Shown here: positions 8,729-17,811 of the stretch, in pieces
How the letters are laid out: each line of letters opens with the position of its first letter
Position numbering within the stretch: the stretch's first letter is position 1
Origin: Spirosoma fluviale
GTDB lineage: Bacteria; Bacteroidota; Bacteroidia; Cytophagales; Spirosomataceae
Direction: 5' to 3'
Assembly: GCA_945901025.1 (NCBI GenBank)
Contig: CAMDJW010000002.1
Coordinates: 62,001 to 126,000, forward strand
Length of the DNA stretch: 64,000 nucleotides
Made by a program: the position numbers and the translations under genes
Notes under the pieces: generated by a model
Told to the model about the DNA's origin: nothing
What the model saw: only the letters and a program-made list of their open reading frames with translations
Database searches by the model: none

Positions 8729-11700
8729 AAGGTTTTTATCAATTTAGCACCATTCGGCAAGAATGCTTGTCCATTGGTACTTTGCCCTAAATAAGAACTG
8801 CCATATGTCCACTCGACCCTTTGCTTCAGTCCTTTAAATTGATATTCAAAACCTTGAATACCTTTCGGGATATTTATTCGAGTCCATGCATGATGCAAGC
8901 TAGTAAAAGCATGCATTTTGCCCCGGTTCTGACTTGCGATAAAAGCTAAGCCCTTCTGGCCTAAATCAATGGATATAAGTGATTTAGCATCTTGGGGTAC
9001 AAATAGTCCGGACTGATTAAGGTAGGTAAATTTACCCTTCCCATTTCCCAGTAAAACACCTCCATTGGAAGCATCGTATCTTCCCATGAACACCTCATTC
9101 GCATAATTATTTCCTACATACATGATATCTAGGTGACCGTCTTGATTGATGTCTTTTACTTGAATTCCATTCATCGCGGATATTTGCGCCATCAATGGTA
9201 AAATATGTGTTTTGAACTTTCCTTCCCCTAAATTTTCAATCCAAATAGAAGCGTTCTCTTGCATGGATATCTTTTTCGCTTTTTCTTTTTCGGAAGCTAT
9301 GAAGAAATTCTCCTGCGTCACTTGGCCAAAATCTTTGTAATAAACCCATCTTTGACGAGTTTGATTTAACATTTTATGTACATCGTCTTTTCCAAATAAA
9401 GAGGCAGAAGCCATTTTCCCATTAGCCGTTTGAAAATACACAAATGGAAATAAATCATATACCCCATTTCCGTCCAAATCACCGTGCCAAATATCCACAG
9501 GCTGCTTAGGATTAGCTCTTAATAAAGTATTTTTTCCCATATTTCCAGCAACATAATCCATGTCGCCATCATGGTCGAAATCACCACTAGATAAAGAAGT
9601 CCAAATACCCGTTATCTCCTCTAAACCCGTAGCCTGCAAAAGTGTAAACCGACCACGGTTATTTTTCAATATTTTAATGTCTGAAAATTCTCCTGCGAGG
9701 ATGATGTCTTGCCAACCGTCTAAATCATAATCGGTCCAAATTCCGTCACAGATTAAACCTACATTGATTAGGTCCTTGGCTAATGTTTGGGTAACGTCAA
9801 CAAACTTAATATGTCCTTTAATGGACTCATTCTTCAACAAACGAGAAGTGGTTGATTTTGGATATTGGAAAGGCACATTTCGCCCTCCCACAAACAAGTC
9901 TAAATCTCCATCATGATCAAAATCAGATGCTCGAACTGCCGCATTGCTCTCCGTAAATATGGGCAATGATAAAGCATCTAAGGTGAAATTCCCTTTGCCG
10001 TCATTGACATAAATAACATCTTGAAAACTGGCCGCACCTAATTTATCTTCATTGCCCCCGCGAGCAATATAAAGATCTAAATCACCATCTTGATCAAAAT
10101 CAAGCAGCAATGAACCTAAGTCCTCACCTAATTTTTGGGGAACTGAAATACTTTTTTCTAAGGGTTTTGCGTTAAACTTTCCCGCTTGATTTTGGATGTA
10201 AAAAATGCCCGAATAGAACTTGGCCCCTCCCTGAAAAAAATCTTCCAATCCATCCCCATTCACATCTCCGGCTGATAAGCCAGGACCTAATTGAGATAAT
10301 TTAAAGGGCATTAAACTTTGATAATTAAAGTCGATGAAGTCGTATTCTTGATGGACATCCACTAAATTAAGTTCATCCGAGATATCTTTTAACAATGGTT
10401 TATTGACCTTGAAAAGTGTTTGATAGGGTTCTTTTGCCGCATCCATAGAAACCGTTAATATCTGGTCAATCCCCGGCTTCTTGATGACCTGCATTTTGTC
10501 GTTTGGCCAAACAATGCGTATTTCCTTCAATTTACGTTTTGTTCCTAAGCCGATATGAGCCACGGGCTCAACGGAAGATAGGTAACCTCGGTAAGGTGTG
10601 TTTTCATAATAAAAGCGTTCCCCATTTTCAAAAACACCTTCAATTTTGGCCCCAAAACCTTGAAGATTTTTTTGATTTCCTTTAAACTTAATGCGTAAAT
10701 AATGTGATTTATCAGCATGGTCTTCATGTGAATTATTTCGATATAAAAATGCCTTATCATTTATATTATTAACGATGTAATCAAGATCTCCATCGTTATC
10801 TAGGTCGCCATAAGCGGCTCCGTTGGAAAATGAAGGAATACTTAATCCCCATTTTTCAGTCACATCTTCAAAAGTCAAATCCCCTCGATTGCGGTAAGCG
10901 TAATTACTTATTTTGATTACAGGGACTTGTTCCAACATCAATGATGAAGAAGATAATTGTAAAGTATTAGCCCGATAAAGCATAAAATCACGATCCGTTA
11001 CATCTCGTGGATATCCATTGGTCACAAATAAATCTCGGTATCCATCATTGTCGAAATCAGCCAAGGAAGGACACCAGCTCCACTCACTCTCGGAAATCCC
11101 TGCCATTAAACTGATTTCATGAAAGGGTTTACTGGAACCATCAGCCTGTTGACCGGAATTCAATTGCAACGTATTGCGCATGTATTGATAGGTATACCCA
11201 AATTGATCACTATTAATATAGGTTTGGTAGTTGTTTGGAGGCGCTAATTGTTTCTTTCTTTCCGTATTTTTTGGCAACATATCTAAGGCTACAATATCAG
11301 CTAAACCATCATTATTGACATCTCCTACCTCATTTCCCATCGCCGTTAAACTGGTATGTTTAAAATATTTTTTTGATTGGTCCGTAAAGGTCCCATCATG
11401 ATTATTGATATATAATAAATCATCCGATACATAATCATTGGTCACATAAATATCGGGCCAATTGTCTTGATTTATGTCACAAATGGCCACACCTAACCCA
11501 AATCCCTCGATCGTAATTCCCGCCTCCTTTGAGACATTCGTGTACACAGGATGCTTTAAATCGGCAGACCAATCGCATCGATACAGGCGATCAGTGTTTG
11601 GATAAGAGCCATCGGTCACCTTAGGCCTAAATAAAGCAGGTTGTTGGTCTATCACGTCAATCAGCACATATAAATCCAAATCCCCATCGCGATCATAGTC

Positions 11701-12231
11701 AAAAAATGCGGCGTGCTCTGAATAGCCCGAATCATTGACACCATATTCCTGGGCCATTTCCTTAAAAGCAGGCATTCCATTTTTTACTCCTTGATTAACA
11801 AACAACAGATTTTCACGGTCTTTCGCCGCGTTTTTCATGGTGCTAGACACATAGATATCTAATAAGCCATCCGCATTGATATCGACAACGGAAACACCTG
11901 AACACCAGCGGCCCAACGTATTTATTCCAGCGGATTTTGAAATATCGGTAAACTTAAAATCTCCTTGATTTAAATACAATTTGCTGTCGACCTGACTTCC
12001 TGAAAAGAACACATCTAATAAGCCATCTCCATTAAAATCACCTAAGCCTACCCCACTACCATTATACAGATATTCGTAGGTTAAAATATTGAGTGTGTCA
12101 TTGTCTACAATTTGATTGTTGAATTCAATTCCGGAATCTTCGCTAGGGATAAGTTCAAAAGTCGACTTGGTTTTACATCCGTAAAAAAAGATACAAAAAA
12201 TGAGAATGAAAGGAATATGAATGGATTTCAT
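8725..12231 (-). CDS. Large FG-GAP/VCBS lipoprotein with ASPIC/UnbV domain
   Basis: A 1168-aa exported protein with a lipoprotein signal (lipobox FYGC, Cys19). It has many FG-GAP/VCBS calcium-loop repeats, for example DFNGDGLLD, DINADGLLD, DYDRDGDLD, DLDNDGDLD and DLDGNGVYD. Around residues 540-610 lies an ASPIC/UnbV-type domain (NLQGFGAKIEGVF, IGLGTKRKLKEIRIVWPN). Two propellers flank this domain. CRTAC1-like proteins of this type often follow SusC/SusD pairs in Cytophagales and are presumed surface glycan-binding or processing proteins. The SusD gene ends 82 bp upstream, but an intrinsic terminator lies between, and a -7 element follows it, so this gene may have its own promoter. No disruption is seen. 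Confidence 0.87.
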   Translation of the reverse strand: MKSIHIPFILIFCIFFYGCKTKSTFELIPSEDSGIEFNNQIVDNDTLNILTYEYLYNGSGVGLGDFNGDGLLDVFFSGSQVDSKLYLNQGDFKFTDISKSAGINTLGRWCSGVSVVDINADGLLDIYVSSTMKNAAKDRENLLFVNQGVKNGMPAFKEMAQEYGVNDSGYSEHAAFFDYDRDGDLDLYVLIDVIDQQPALFRPKVTDGSYPNTDRLYRCDWSADLKHPVYTNVSKEAGITIEGFGLGVAICDINQDNWPDIYVTNDYVSDDLLYINNHDGTFTDQSKKYFKHTSLTAMGNEVGDVNNDGLADIVALDMLPKNTERKKQLAPPNNYQTYINSDQFGYTYQYMRNTLQLNSGQQADGSSKPFHEISLMAGISESEWSWCPSLADFDNDGYRDLFVTNGYPRDVTDRDFMLYRANTLQLSSSSLMLEQVPVIKISNYAYRNRGDLTFEDVTEKWGLSIPSFSNGAAYGDLDNDGDLDYIVNNINDKAFLYRNNSHEDHADKSHYLRIKFKGNQKNLQGFGAKIEGVFENGERFYYENTPYRGYLSSVEPVAHIGLGTKRKLKEIRIVWPNDKMQVIKKPGIDQILTVSMDAAKEPYQTLFKVNKPLLKDISDELNLVDVHQEYDFIDFNYQSLMPFKLSQLGPGLSAGDVNGDGLEDFFQGGAKFYSGIFYIQNQAGKFNAKPLEKSISVPQKLGEDLGSLLLDFDQDGDLDLYIARGGNEDKLGAASFQDVIYVNDGKGNFTLDALSLPIFTESNAAVRASDFDHDGDLDLFVGGRNVPFQYPKSTTSRLLKNESIKGHIKFVDVTQTLAKDLINVGLICDGIWTDYDLDGWQDIILAGEFSDIKILKNNRGRFTLLQATGLEEITGIWTSLSSGDFDHDGDMDYVAGNMGKNTLLRANPKQPVDIWHGDLDGNGVYDLFPFVYFQTANGKMASASLFGKDDVHKMLNQTRQRWVYYKDFGQVTQENFFIASEKEKAKKISMQENASIWIENLGEGKFKTHILPLMAQISAMNGIQVKDINQDGHLDIMYVGNNYANEVFMGRYDASNGGVLLGNGKGKFTYLNQSGLFVPQDAKSLISIDLGQKGLAFIASQNRGKMHAFTSLHHAWTRINIPKGIQGFEYQFKGLKQRVEWTYGSSYLGQSTNGQAFLPNGAKLIKTF

Positions 12232-12248
12232 GGCTTATTTTAATCAGA

Positions 12249-12256
12249 CAAAATTA
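12249..12256 (-). promoter_or_regulatory. Candidate -7 element for the FG-GAP/ASPIC gene
   Basis: The reverse strand reads TAATTTTG, a full match to the Bacteroidota -7 consensus TAnnTTTG. It lies between the SusD terminator and the ATG at 12231, predicting a leader of only about 10-15 bases. No clear -33 TTG is present at the right spacing, so this is tentative. Confidence 0.38.
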
Positions 12257-12260
12257 ATAA

Positions 12261-12292
12261 AAAAAAGGTGGGAATTTCTCCCCACCTTTTTT
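12261..12292 (-). terminator. Intrinsic terminator after susD
   Basis: A six-bp GC-rich stem (GGTGGG at 12267-12272, CCCACC at 12281-12286) with an 8-base loop is flanked by A6 and T6 tracts. Read on the reverse strand it follows the SusD stop at 12314. The symmetric A and T tracts would allow termination in either direction. Confidence 0.8.
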
Positions 12293-12313
12293 AAAAAATT
12301 ACAAAATCAAGGA

Positions 12314-14068
12314 TTAATATCCAGGATTCTGCTTTAATACAGAAGCACCTTGAATATCAATTTGTGCTTGTGGAATAGGTAAATACTCATCTTTTCCAGT
12401 TGTGTATTTCGAACCACCAAACTTAGTTACTAAGTATTTAGATTCGTGTTTCAAGTATGCATTCAACGTTTTGCTTGCAATACCCCAACGAACTAAATCG
12501 AAGAAACGGTGACCTTCAGTAGCTAATTCCAACAAACGCTCCATACGAAGTGCTTTCGTGGCCTCAGTTTTATCAGCAAAAGCTGCATAAAGATTGATCA
12601 CGTAATTTGCTTCAGGCTTTCCACCTTTAGTTACAAAACCAGCTTCATTAGCCGCACGCTTACGAATTTGATTAATATATCCTAAAGCAGTTGTTAAACT
12701 TCCTGCTTCGATTTCAGCCTCAGCAGCTAATAAAAGCACATCAGCGAAACGGATGATATTAAAGTTCATTGTAGCATACCCACGTGTCCAACCAGAACCA
12801 TCTGTCAAACTATTCTCTTGACGCTTATAGTACACATATTTCTTAGGAGAATATGGACCTGCATATACTTGAGAACGAATCCAGTTAGCTCCTGGATGCT
12901 CGATCCAATCTAAGTATTGAATACCACGACGACCGATTGTATGGTCAATACGTGGATCTAATGGATCAGTATCTTCTGTGAAAGCATCAGTTGTATTCTT
13001 ACCATAATCGTGCTTTACTGCATTAGCAGCTAAGTTATAATCTGGAGTTCCGTCACCCTGTTCAGAAAGAATAGGTAATCCACCTACTGTACGATACGCA
13101 TTCGCCATCGAGAAAGTGGGTTGGAAGAAACCGCAACAGTTACCTGGACCGTCAGAACCCGTGTTATATGGGTAGTTCAAGTCGTCAAAACCATTCGCAT
13201 TATTTGTATTACCCGTATTCATAGAAGATTGCATCGCAAAAATTGCCTCCTCATTGTTGTCATTTTCAGCATTGAAAATTTCAGCAAATTTAGGAACCAA
13301 ACCATATTTCTTGCCATTAGTTGTTTTTCCGCTATTAATGACAGTTGTTAATATAGTTTTTGCATCAGCCCATTTCGCTTGGAAAACATAAACTTTACCT
13401 AACAAAGCACCCGCAGCCCATTTGTTTGCGCGACCTGCATCTGAATGAGTTTCAGGAAGGTTATCGTACGCATGTTTGAAATCAGCTTCGATTTTATCCC
13501 AAATAGCAGGAGTATTCGCCACTTTTTCAATTCCTTGGCCATATCCTACTTTCTCATCCACGTATGGAACGGAATTCCATAAACGCTTCAATTCGAAATA
13601 ATAGAATCCACGTAGGAAACGTGCCTCAGCTATAATCCGAGTTTTGTCTGCAGCTGAAAGATCTTTTGATCCAGTTGCTAAGTTAATGACTGCATTACAA
13701 CGTGCAATACCTTCATACTTGGCTCTCCATGAATCATTCATATCTCCATTGGTTGCATCAATCTCATAACGTTGGATTGGATTAATGGTCGTGTAATCAC
13801 CAGGGTCAGTTCCCTTGTTATTTTCACCCCCACGAATTGAACCCCAAACCCAGTTGTTAGCAGCTCCCAAACGAGAGAAACCTTTGGCTGCCAACTGAGC
13901 GTAAGCGCCAATTAAGGCACCCTCAACACCAGCCTTAGAAGATAATTGTGCCTGAGCCAAAGAGCCCGTAGGTGCAACTTCTAAAAACTGATCCTTACAA
14001 GCGAAGGTCAACATAAACGCTGACGCACTCACCAAAGCTATTCGCTTTAAAATTTGATATTTTTCCAT
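12314..14068 (-). CDS. SusD/RagB-family outer-membrane nutrient-binding lipoprotein
   Basis: A 584-aa lipoprotein of the SusD family: signal with lipobox FAC (Cys24), then EVAPTGSLAQAQL and the early helical region typical of SusD (EGALIGAYAQLA). Later come ARFLRGFYYFELKRLWNSVPY and the C-terminal MERLLELATEGHRFFDLVRWG stretch. SusD proteins cap the SusC barrel and bind oligosaccharides or other oligomers at the outer surface. It starts 32 bp after the SusC stop, so the two form one transcriptional unit and a single importer. The substrate cannot be read from sequence; no glycoside hydrolase is encoded next to it. Length is typical. A strong terminator follows. Confidence 0.94.
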   Translation of the reverse strand: MEKYQILKRIALVSASAFMLTFACKDQFLEVAPTGSLAQAQLSSKAGVEGALIGAYAQLAAKGFSRLGAANNWVWGSIRGGENNKGTDPGDYTTINPIQRYEIDATNGDMNDSWRAKYEGIARCNAVINLATGSKDLSAADKTRIIAEARFLRGFYYFELKRLWNSVPYVDEKVGYGQGIEKVANTPAIWDKIEADFKHAYDNLPETHSDAGRANKWAAGALLGKVYVFQAKWADAKTILTTVINSGKTTNGKKYGLVPKFAEIFNAENDNNEEAIFAMQSSMNTGNTNNANGFDDLNYPYNTGSDGPGNCCGFFQPTFSMANAYRTVGGLPILSEQGDGTPDYNLAANAVKHDYGKNTTDAFTEDTDPLDPRIDHTIGRRGIQYLDWIEHPGANWIRSQVYAGPYSPKKYVYYKRQENSLTDGSGWTRGYATMNFNIIRFADVLLLAAEAEIEAGSLTTALGYINQIRKRAANEAGFVTKGGKPEANYVINLYAAFADKTEATKALRMERLLELATEGHRFFDLVRWGIASKTLNAYLKHESKYLVTKFGGSKYTTGKDEYLPIPQAQIDIQGASVLKQNPGY

Positions 14069-14100
14069 TTTCTTATTTTTTAAAATTGGCTTTCGCTAAA

Positions 14101-17100
14101 TTAGAAATTCAAGTTGATCGATGCGTTAAATCCACGTGTAACTGGATAGTTACCCACATCAATACCAAATCCAGTATCAGCAGCACCACCAACACCCGGA
14201 TCTAATCCTTTGTATCCAGTGATTGTAAACAAGTTCGTAGCTGAAACAGTAAACTTAGCGCGCTTAATTCCCAACTTAGAAGAATACTTCGATGGAATGT
14301 TATATCCCAACGAGATATTTTGGAAACGAAGATAATCTCCGTTCTCTACATACCAAGAGTTTTCAGCACCTGAAGTTGAAATGCTTGAAGCAGATTCCCA
14401 AATAGGAGCTGCCGCAGAATTTCCTAGAGCAGGAGTCCATGATTGTTTCGCACGCTCGCCCTTTCCAGCACCTTGGAATGTTCCAAAGAAATCAGTAAAC
14501 CATTTTTGCTGATTCCAAATTTTGTTTCCAGCAGAAATGTTCATATAAGCACTAAGTTCAAAGTCCTTATAAGTCAAGCCTAAGTTGATGCCCCCAGTGT
14601 AAGTTGGTACAGGTGATCCTAAATAAGTACGGTCAGCTGGAGTAATTTTTCCATCTCCGTCTGTATCTTGGTAACGGAAACGTCCCACACCAGCACCTGA
14701 TTGAGCAGGAGAAGCTGTAACTTCAGCAGCAGAATTGAAATATCCTAAAACCTTATATCCATAGAACGAAGAAAGAGAACGACCAACTTCCATTCTTACT
14801 GGAACAATACCACGGAATGCACCTCCTGTTAAGTTGGTAATACCTGGAGCAAAGGCTACAATCTCATTTTGTAAAAATGAATTATTGATGGTTAACTCAT
14901 ATTTCAAATCAGAAGTAATGTTTCCACGATTAATGATTTGGAAATCGATACCTTGGTTTCTCATCTTAGCTACGTTAACCGCAGGAGCAGATGCAGAATT
15001 ACCAACAACCGCCGGAAGAGGTACGCCAAACAACAAATCACGTGTATCTTTTCTCCAAACATCCAATACAACTTCCCACTTACCATTAAATAAAGTAGCA
15101 TCAAAACCAATGTTCAACGTTTCTGAAGTCTCCCACTTGGCAGCATCATTACCGATACGAGAACGGAAATAACCTTCATTAGCTCCTGAACTTTGTCCAG
15201 AAATAGGATAGAATGAGTTACCACGATTCGCTGCATATAAAGAGAATTGATTCGCTGGATCTACGTTATTCGAGTTACCCATTTCTCCCCAACCACCACG
15301 AATTTTCAAATCTGTGATTGAAGGAAGATCAGCCATAAATGCCTCAGAAGTTACACGCCAAGCAGCAGAAAATGCAGGGAAGATACCATAACGGCTTTGA
15401 GAACCAAAACGAGATGAACCATCTCGACGCACAACTCCAGTTAAATAGTATTTCTCGTCAAAATTATAATCTAACTTACCGAATAATGAGTAGAAATTAA
15501 CTCCACTAAATAAATTTGAATTTACCACAGGAGATTGAACAGCATTCAAAGTCAAGAAATCCATATCCATAGAGAAAGGGTTAATTCCCGATCCACTGAT
15601 ACTACGACCTGCTCCAGTGTTCAATGCCTCTAGACCAGCTAAAGCTTTAACACCATGCTTTCTCCATTGATACTTGTAGGCCGCCGTATTCGACAATACC
15701 CAACTCATCACATAATTAGAGCCCTCAGAGAAAGAATCCGATGCTTCTGGCTCTGAATCCCCAAGATATCGGTAATTATAGTTCTTAAAAGCTGAACTAT
15801 TGAATTGACCTCCTAAACTTGATCTGATGATCAAATCCTTAATTGGCTCATACTCAGCATAAATGTTACCCACTGCATTTGCATTAAAGTTGTTGTCATT
15901 TAAGTTGTTACGCATAATCTGACGAACTGGATTACGAGGATTATTAAATCCTGCAGCTTTCGTACTTGCATAAGATCCGAAATCATCAAATACTGGAATG
16001 ATTGTAGGCATACGATATGCAGATAAAATCACAGATTCATCTGCCGCAATTCCTAATCCACCATTACCACCAGCTTGTCCACGTACTGAACGATAAGTAA
16101 ACTGCAAGTTCTCACCTACACGAACTTTCTTACCTAGATTAAATTCAGAGTTAAAACGAGCAGAATAACGTTTGAAATCATTTTCCAACAAAATACCTTG
16201 TTGCTCTTGTCCTGAAATTCCTAAGTAAAAACGACCATTCTCAGTACCGCCGCCAATTCCTAATGAATGACGCATTGTAGTGCCATATCGAGTAATCTCA
16301 TCAAACCAATTAGTACCAGCTAAATTAGGTCTGATCAAAAAAGTAGTCAAAGGACTAGCCGCATAAGCCGCTTGAATGGCAGCCATATCTACTGAACCAC
16401 GTACGCCATTTGAACCATTCGCATGCAAGTAGGCTGGTAAAGTTGCCTGAGCAGAACTACCATATTGTGGATGTGAATACTAAGTAGCAGTTCCAGTAGC
16501 CGCCGCATTGTTACGGAAGGCTACGTGTGTCCAATCAGCATCCTCTTGCGGTGTCAACATTTTAGGAGCACCAGCCACATTAGGGTCAGTTCCTCCATAA
16601 AGTCCATCATACGTAATAGTTAATCCTTTTTTGCCTTTAGTACCACGCTTAGTCGTGTAAACAATTACACCATTAGCCGCACGAGCACCATAGATAGAAC
16701 CTGCAGCAGCATCTTTCAAAACTGTTGTAGACTCAATATCATCTGGAGACAAGAAATCTGTACTTCCTACAGGAATACCATCCACGATGTACAAAGGCTC
16801 GTTACCACCAAAGGCTCCAAATCCACGTACACGAATGATTGAGTTAGTTCCTGGCTGACCATTAGTAATCAATGTAATACCAGCCACACGACCTTGTAAT
16901 TGTTGCTCAACGTTACCTGAAGGAGAAATCTGTAAATCTTTTGCCTTAACAATTGAAGCAGCAGCCGTTGATTCCTTCTTATTAGTCACTGAGTAACCTG
17001 TCACAATGACCTCGCTTAATTGGCTCACATCCTCCTGCAATACTACAGAAATAGATGATTGAGATCCAACATTAATAGATTGTGTTTTGTAACCTACAGC

Positions 17101-17340
17101 AGAAATGTTTAAAACAGCATTAGCAGAATTTACATTCACACTAAATGCACCATTTCCATCTGTAGTAGCACCTGTATTAGTACCTTTTACTAAGATACTT
17201 ACCCCAGGAATGCCTTGAGAATCCGCATCAATTACCTTACCGGTAACTTTACGACCTTGGGCGAATGACGAAAAACTTCCTAGCATCACAATTGCGAGCA
17301 ACAGAAAGCCTCGTAGACTTTGGTAAAATTTGTTTTTCAT
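14101..17340 (-). pseudogene. SusC/RagA TonB-dependent transporter interrupted by an in-frame TAG
   Basis: One continuous reading frame of 1079 codons from the ATG at 17340 encodes a SusC protein: signal peptide (1-27), a carboxypeptidase-regulatory-like domain (about 29-112), a TonB-box-like stretch (SEVIVTGY), a plug domain (IRVRGFGAFGGNEPLYIVDG, GSIYGARAANGVIVYTTKRG) and a 22-strand-type barrel ending in RGFNASINLNF. Codon 287 (16480-16482) is TAG, flanked by ATGTAT and YSHPQYGSS, with the frame unbroken on both sides. As written, translation would give a 286-aa signal, plug and partial barrel fragment. The downstream part has a possible internal ATG at 16428 but no export signal. A CAG-to-TAG change or a base error would explain it. 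The partner SusD is intact. Confidence 0.9.
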
Positions 17341-17442
17341 AATAGAGTTTTAAAATGTTTAAAATAATTAATTGTAATGGTTGTGTGCTTTTATCTTACT
17401 CAGTGGACCTCCTTTCTAGTTTTGTTGATAAAATAATTTTAT

Positions 17443-17470
17443 TTGGCTTATAAATCAGATTATATCTTTG
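17443..17470 (+). promoter_or_regulatory. Bacteroidota-type promoter upstream of uvrC
   Basis: TTG at 17443-17445, a 17-base spacer, then TATCTTTG (TAnnTTTG) at 17463-17470. The distance to uvrC is about 340 bp, which would make a long leader, so it may serve uvrC or be fortuitous in AT-rich DNA. Confidence 0.35.
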
Positions 17471-17494
17471 AATTTTACAATAAGTGATAAAAAT

Positions 17495-17524
17495 CAAACT
17501 AATCCCATCATTAAAATTCTACAA
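17495..17524 (-). promoter_or_regulatory. Candidate susC promoter
   Basis: On the reverse strand TTG (17522-17524), a 19-base spacer, then TTAGTTTG (17495-17502), one mismatch from TAnnTTTG. It would drive the susC-susD transcript with a leader of about 150 bases. Confidence 0.35.
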
Positions 17525-17811
17525 TTTTAACATGAAAGATTTATACTTTCCTTGATCAAATATTAGTTTTAAATTAACAATTTCCTAATATTCCTGTTAA
17601 AACATATTCAAAAATCTGCATTAAACATATTTTTGAATAATTATTGTATCGATTAGATACATTAATCACCCCTATTCTTATATAATTCTAATCGTACGCC
17701 TTAAATTTGAATGTCTGGTAAATCATCTATAAGTACAAAAATGATAAATAGTGGCATTTTAATTTCAATTGAATTTTATGGAAATAATCCAATAAAATAA
17801 TTTAAAAATAA

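Larger units (their letters stand above)
17341..17811. other. 471-bp AT-rich divergent intergenic region between susC and uvrC
   Basis: No ORF of convincing coding character, RNA gene or hairpin with a T-tract is seen here. It is the longest gene-free stretch of the window and holds candidate promoters on both strands: TTG-N17-TATCTTTG (+) at 17443-17470 and TTG-N19-TTAGTTTG (-) at 17495-17524. No clear operator repeat was found. Confidence 0.7.

Noticed and set aside
16380-16490. The two SusC halves as two separate genes
   Set aside because: Frame is unbroken, the downstream piece has no signal peptide or start context, and the plug and barrel belong to one protein.
17341-17811. Possible small RNA or riboswitch in the long susC-uvrC gap
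   Set aside because: No stable GC-rich hairpin or terminator and no known riboswitch core could be seen by eye.
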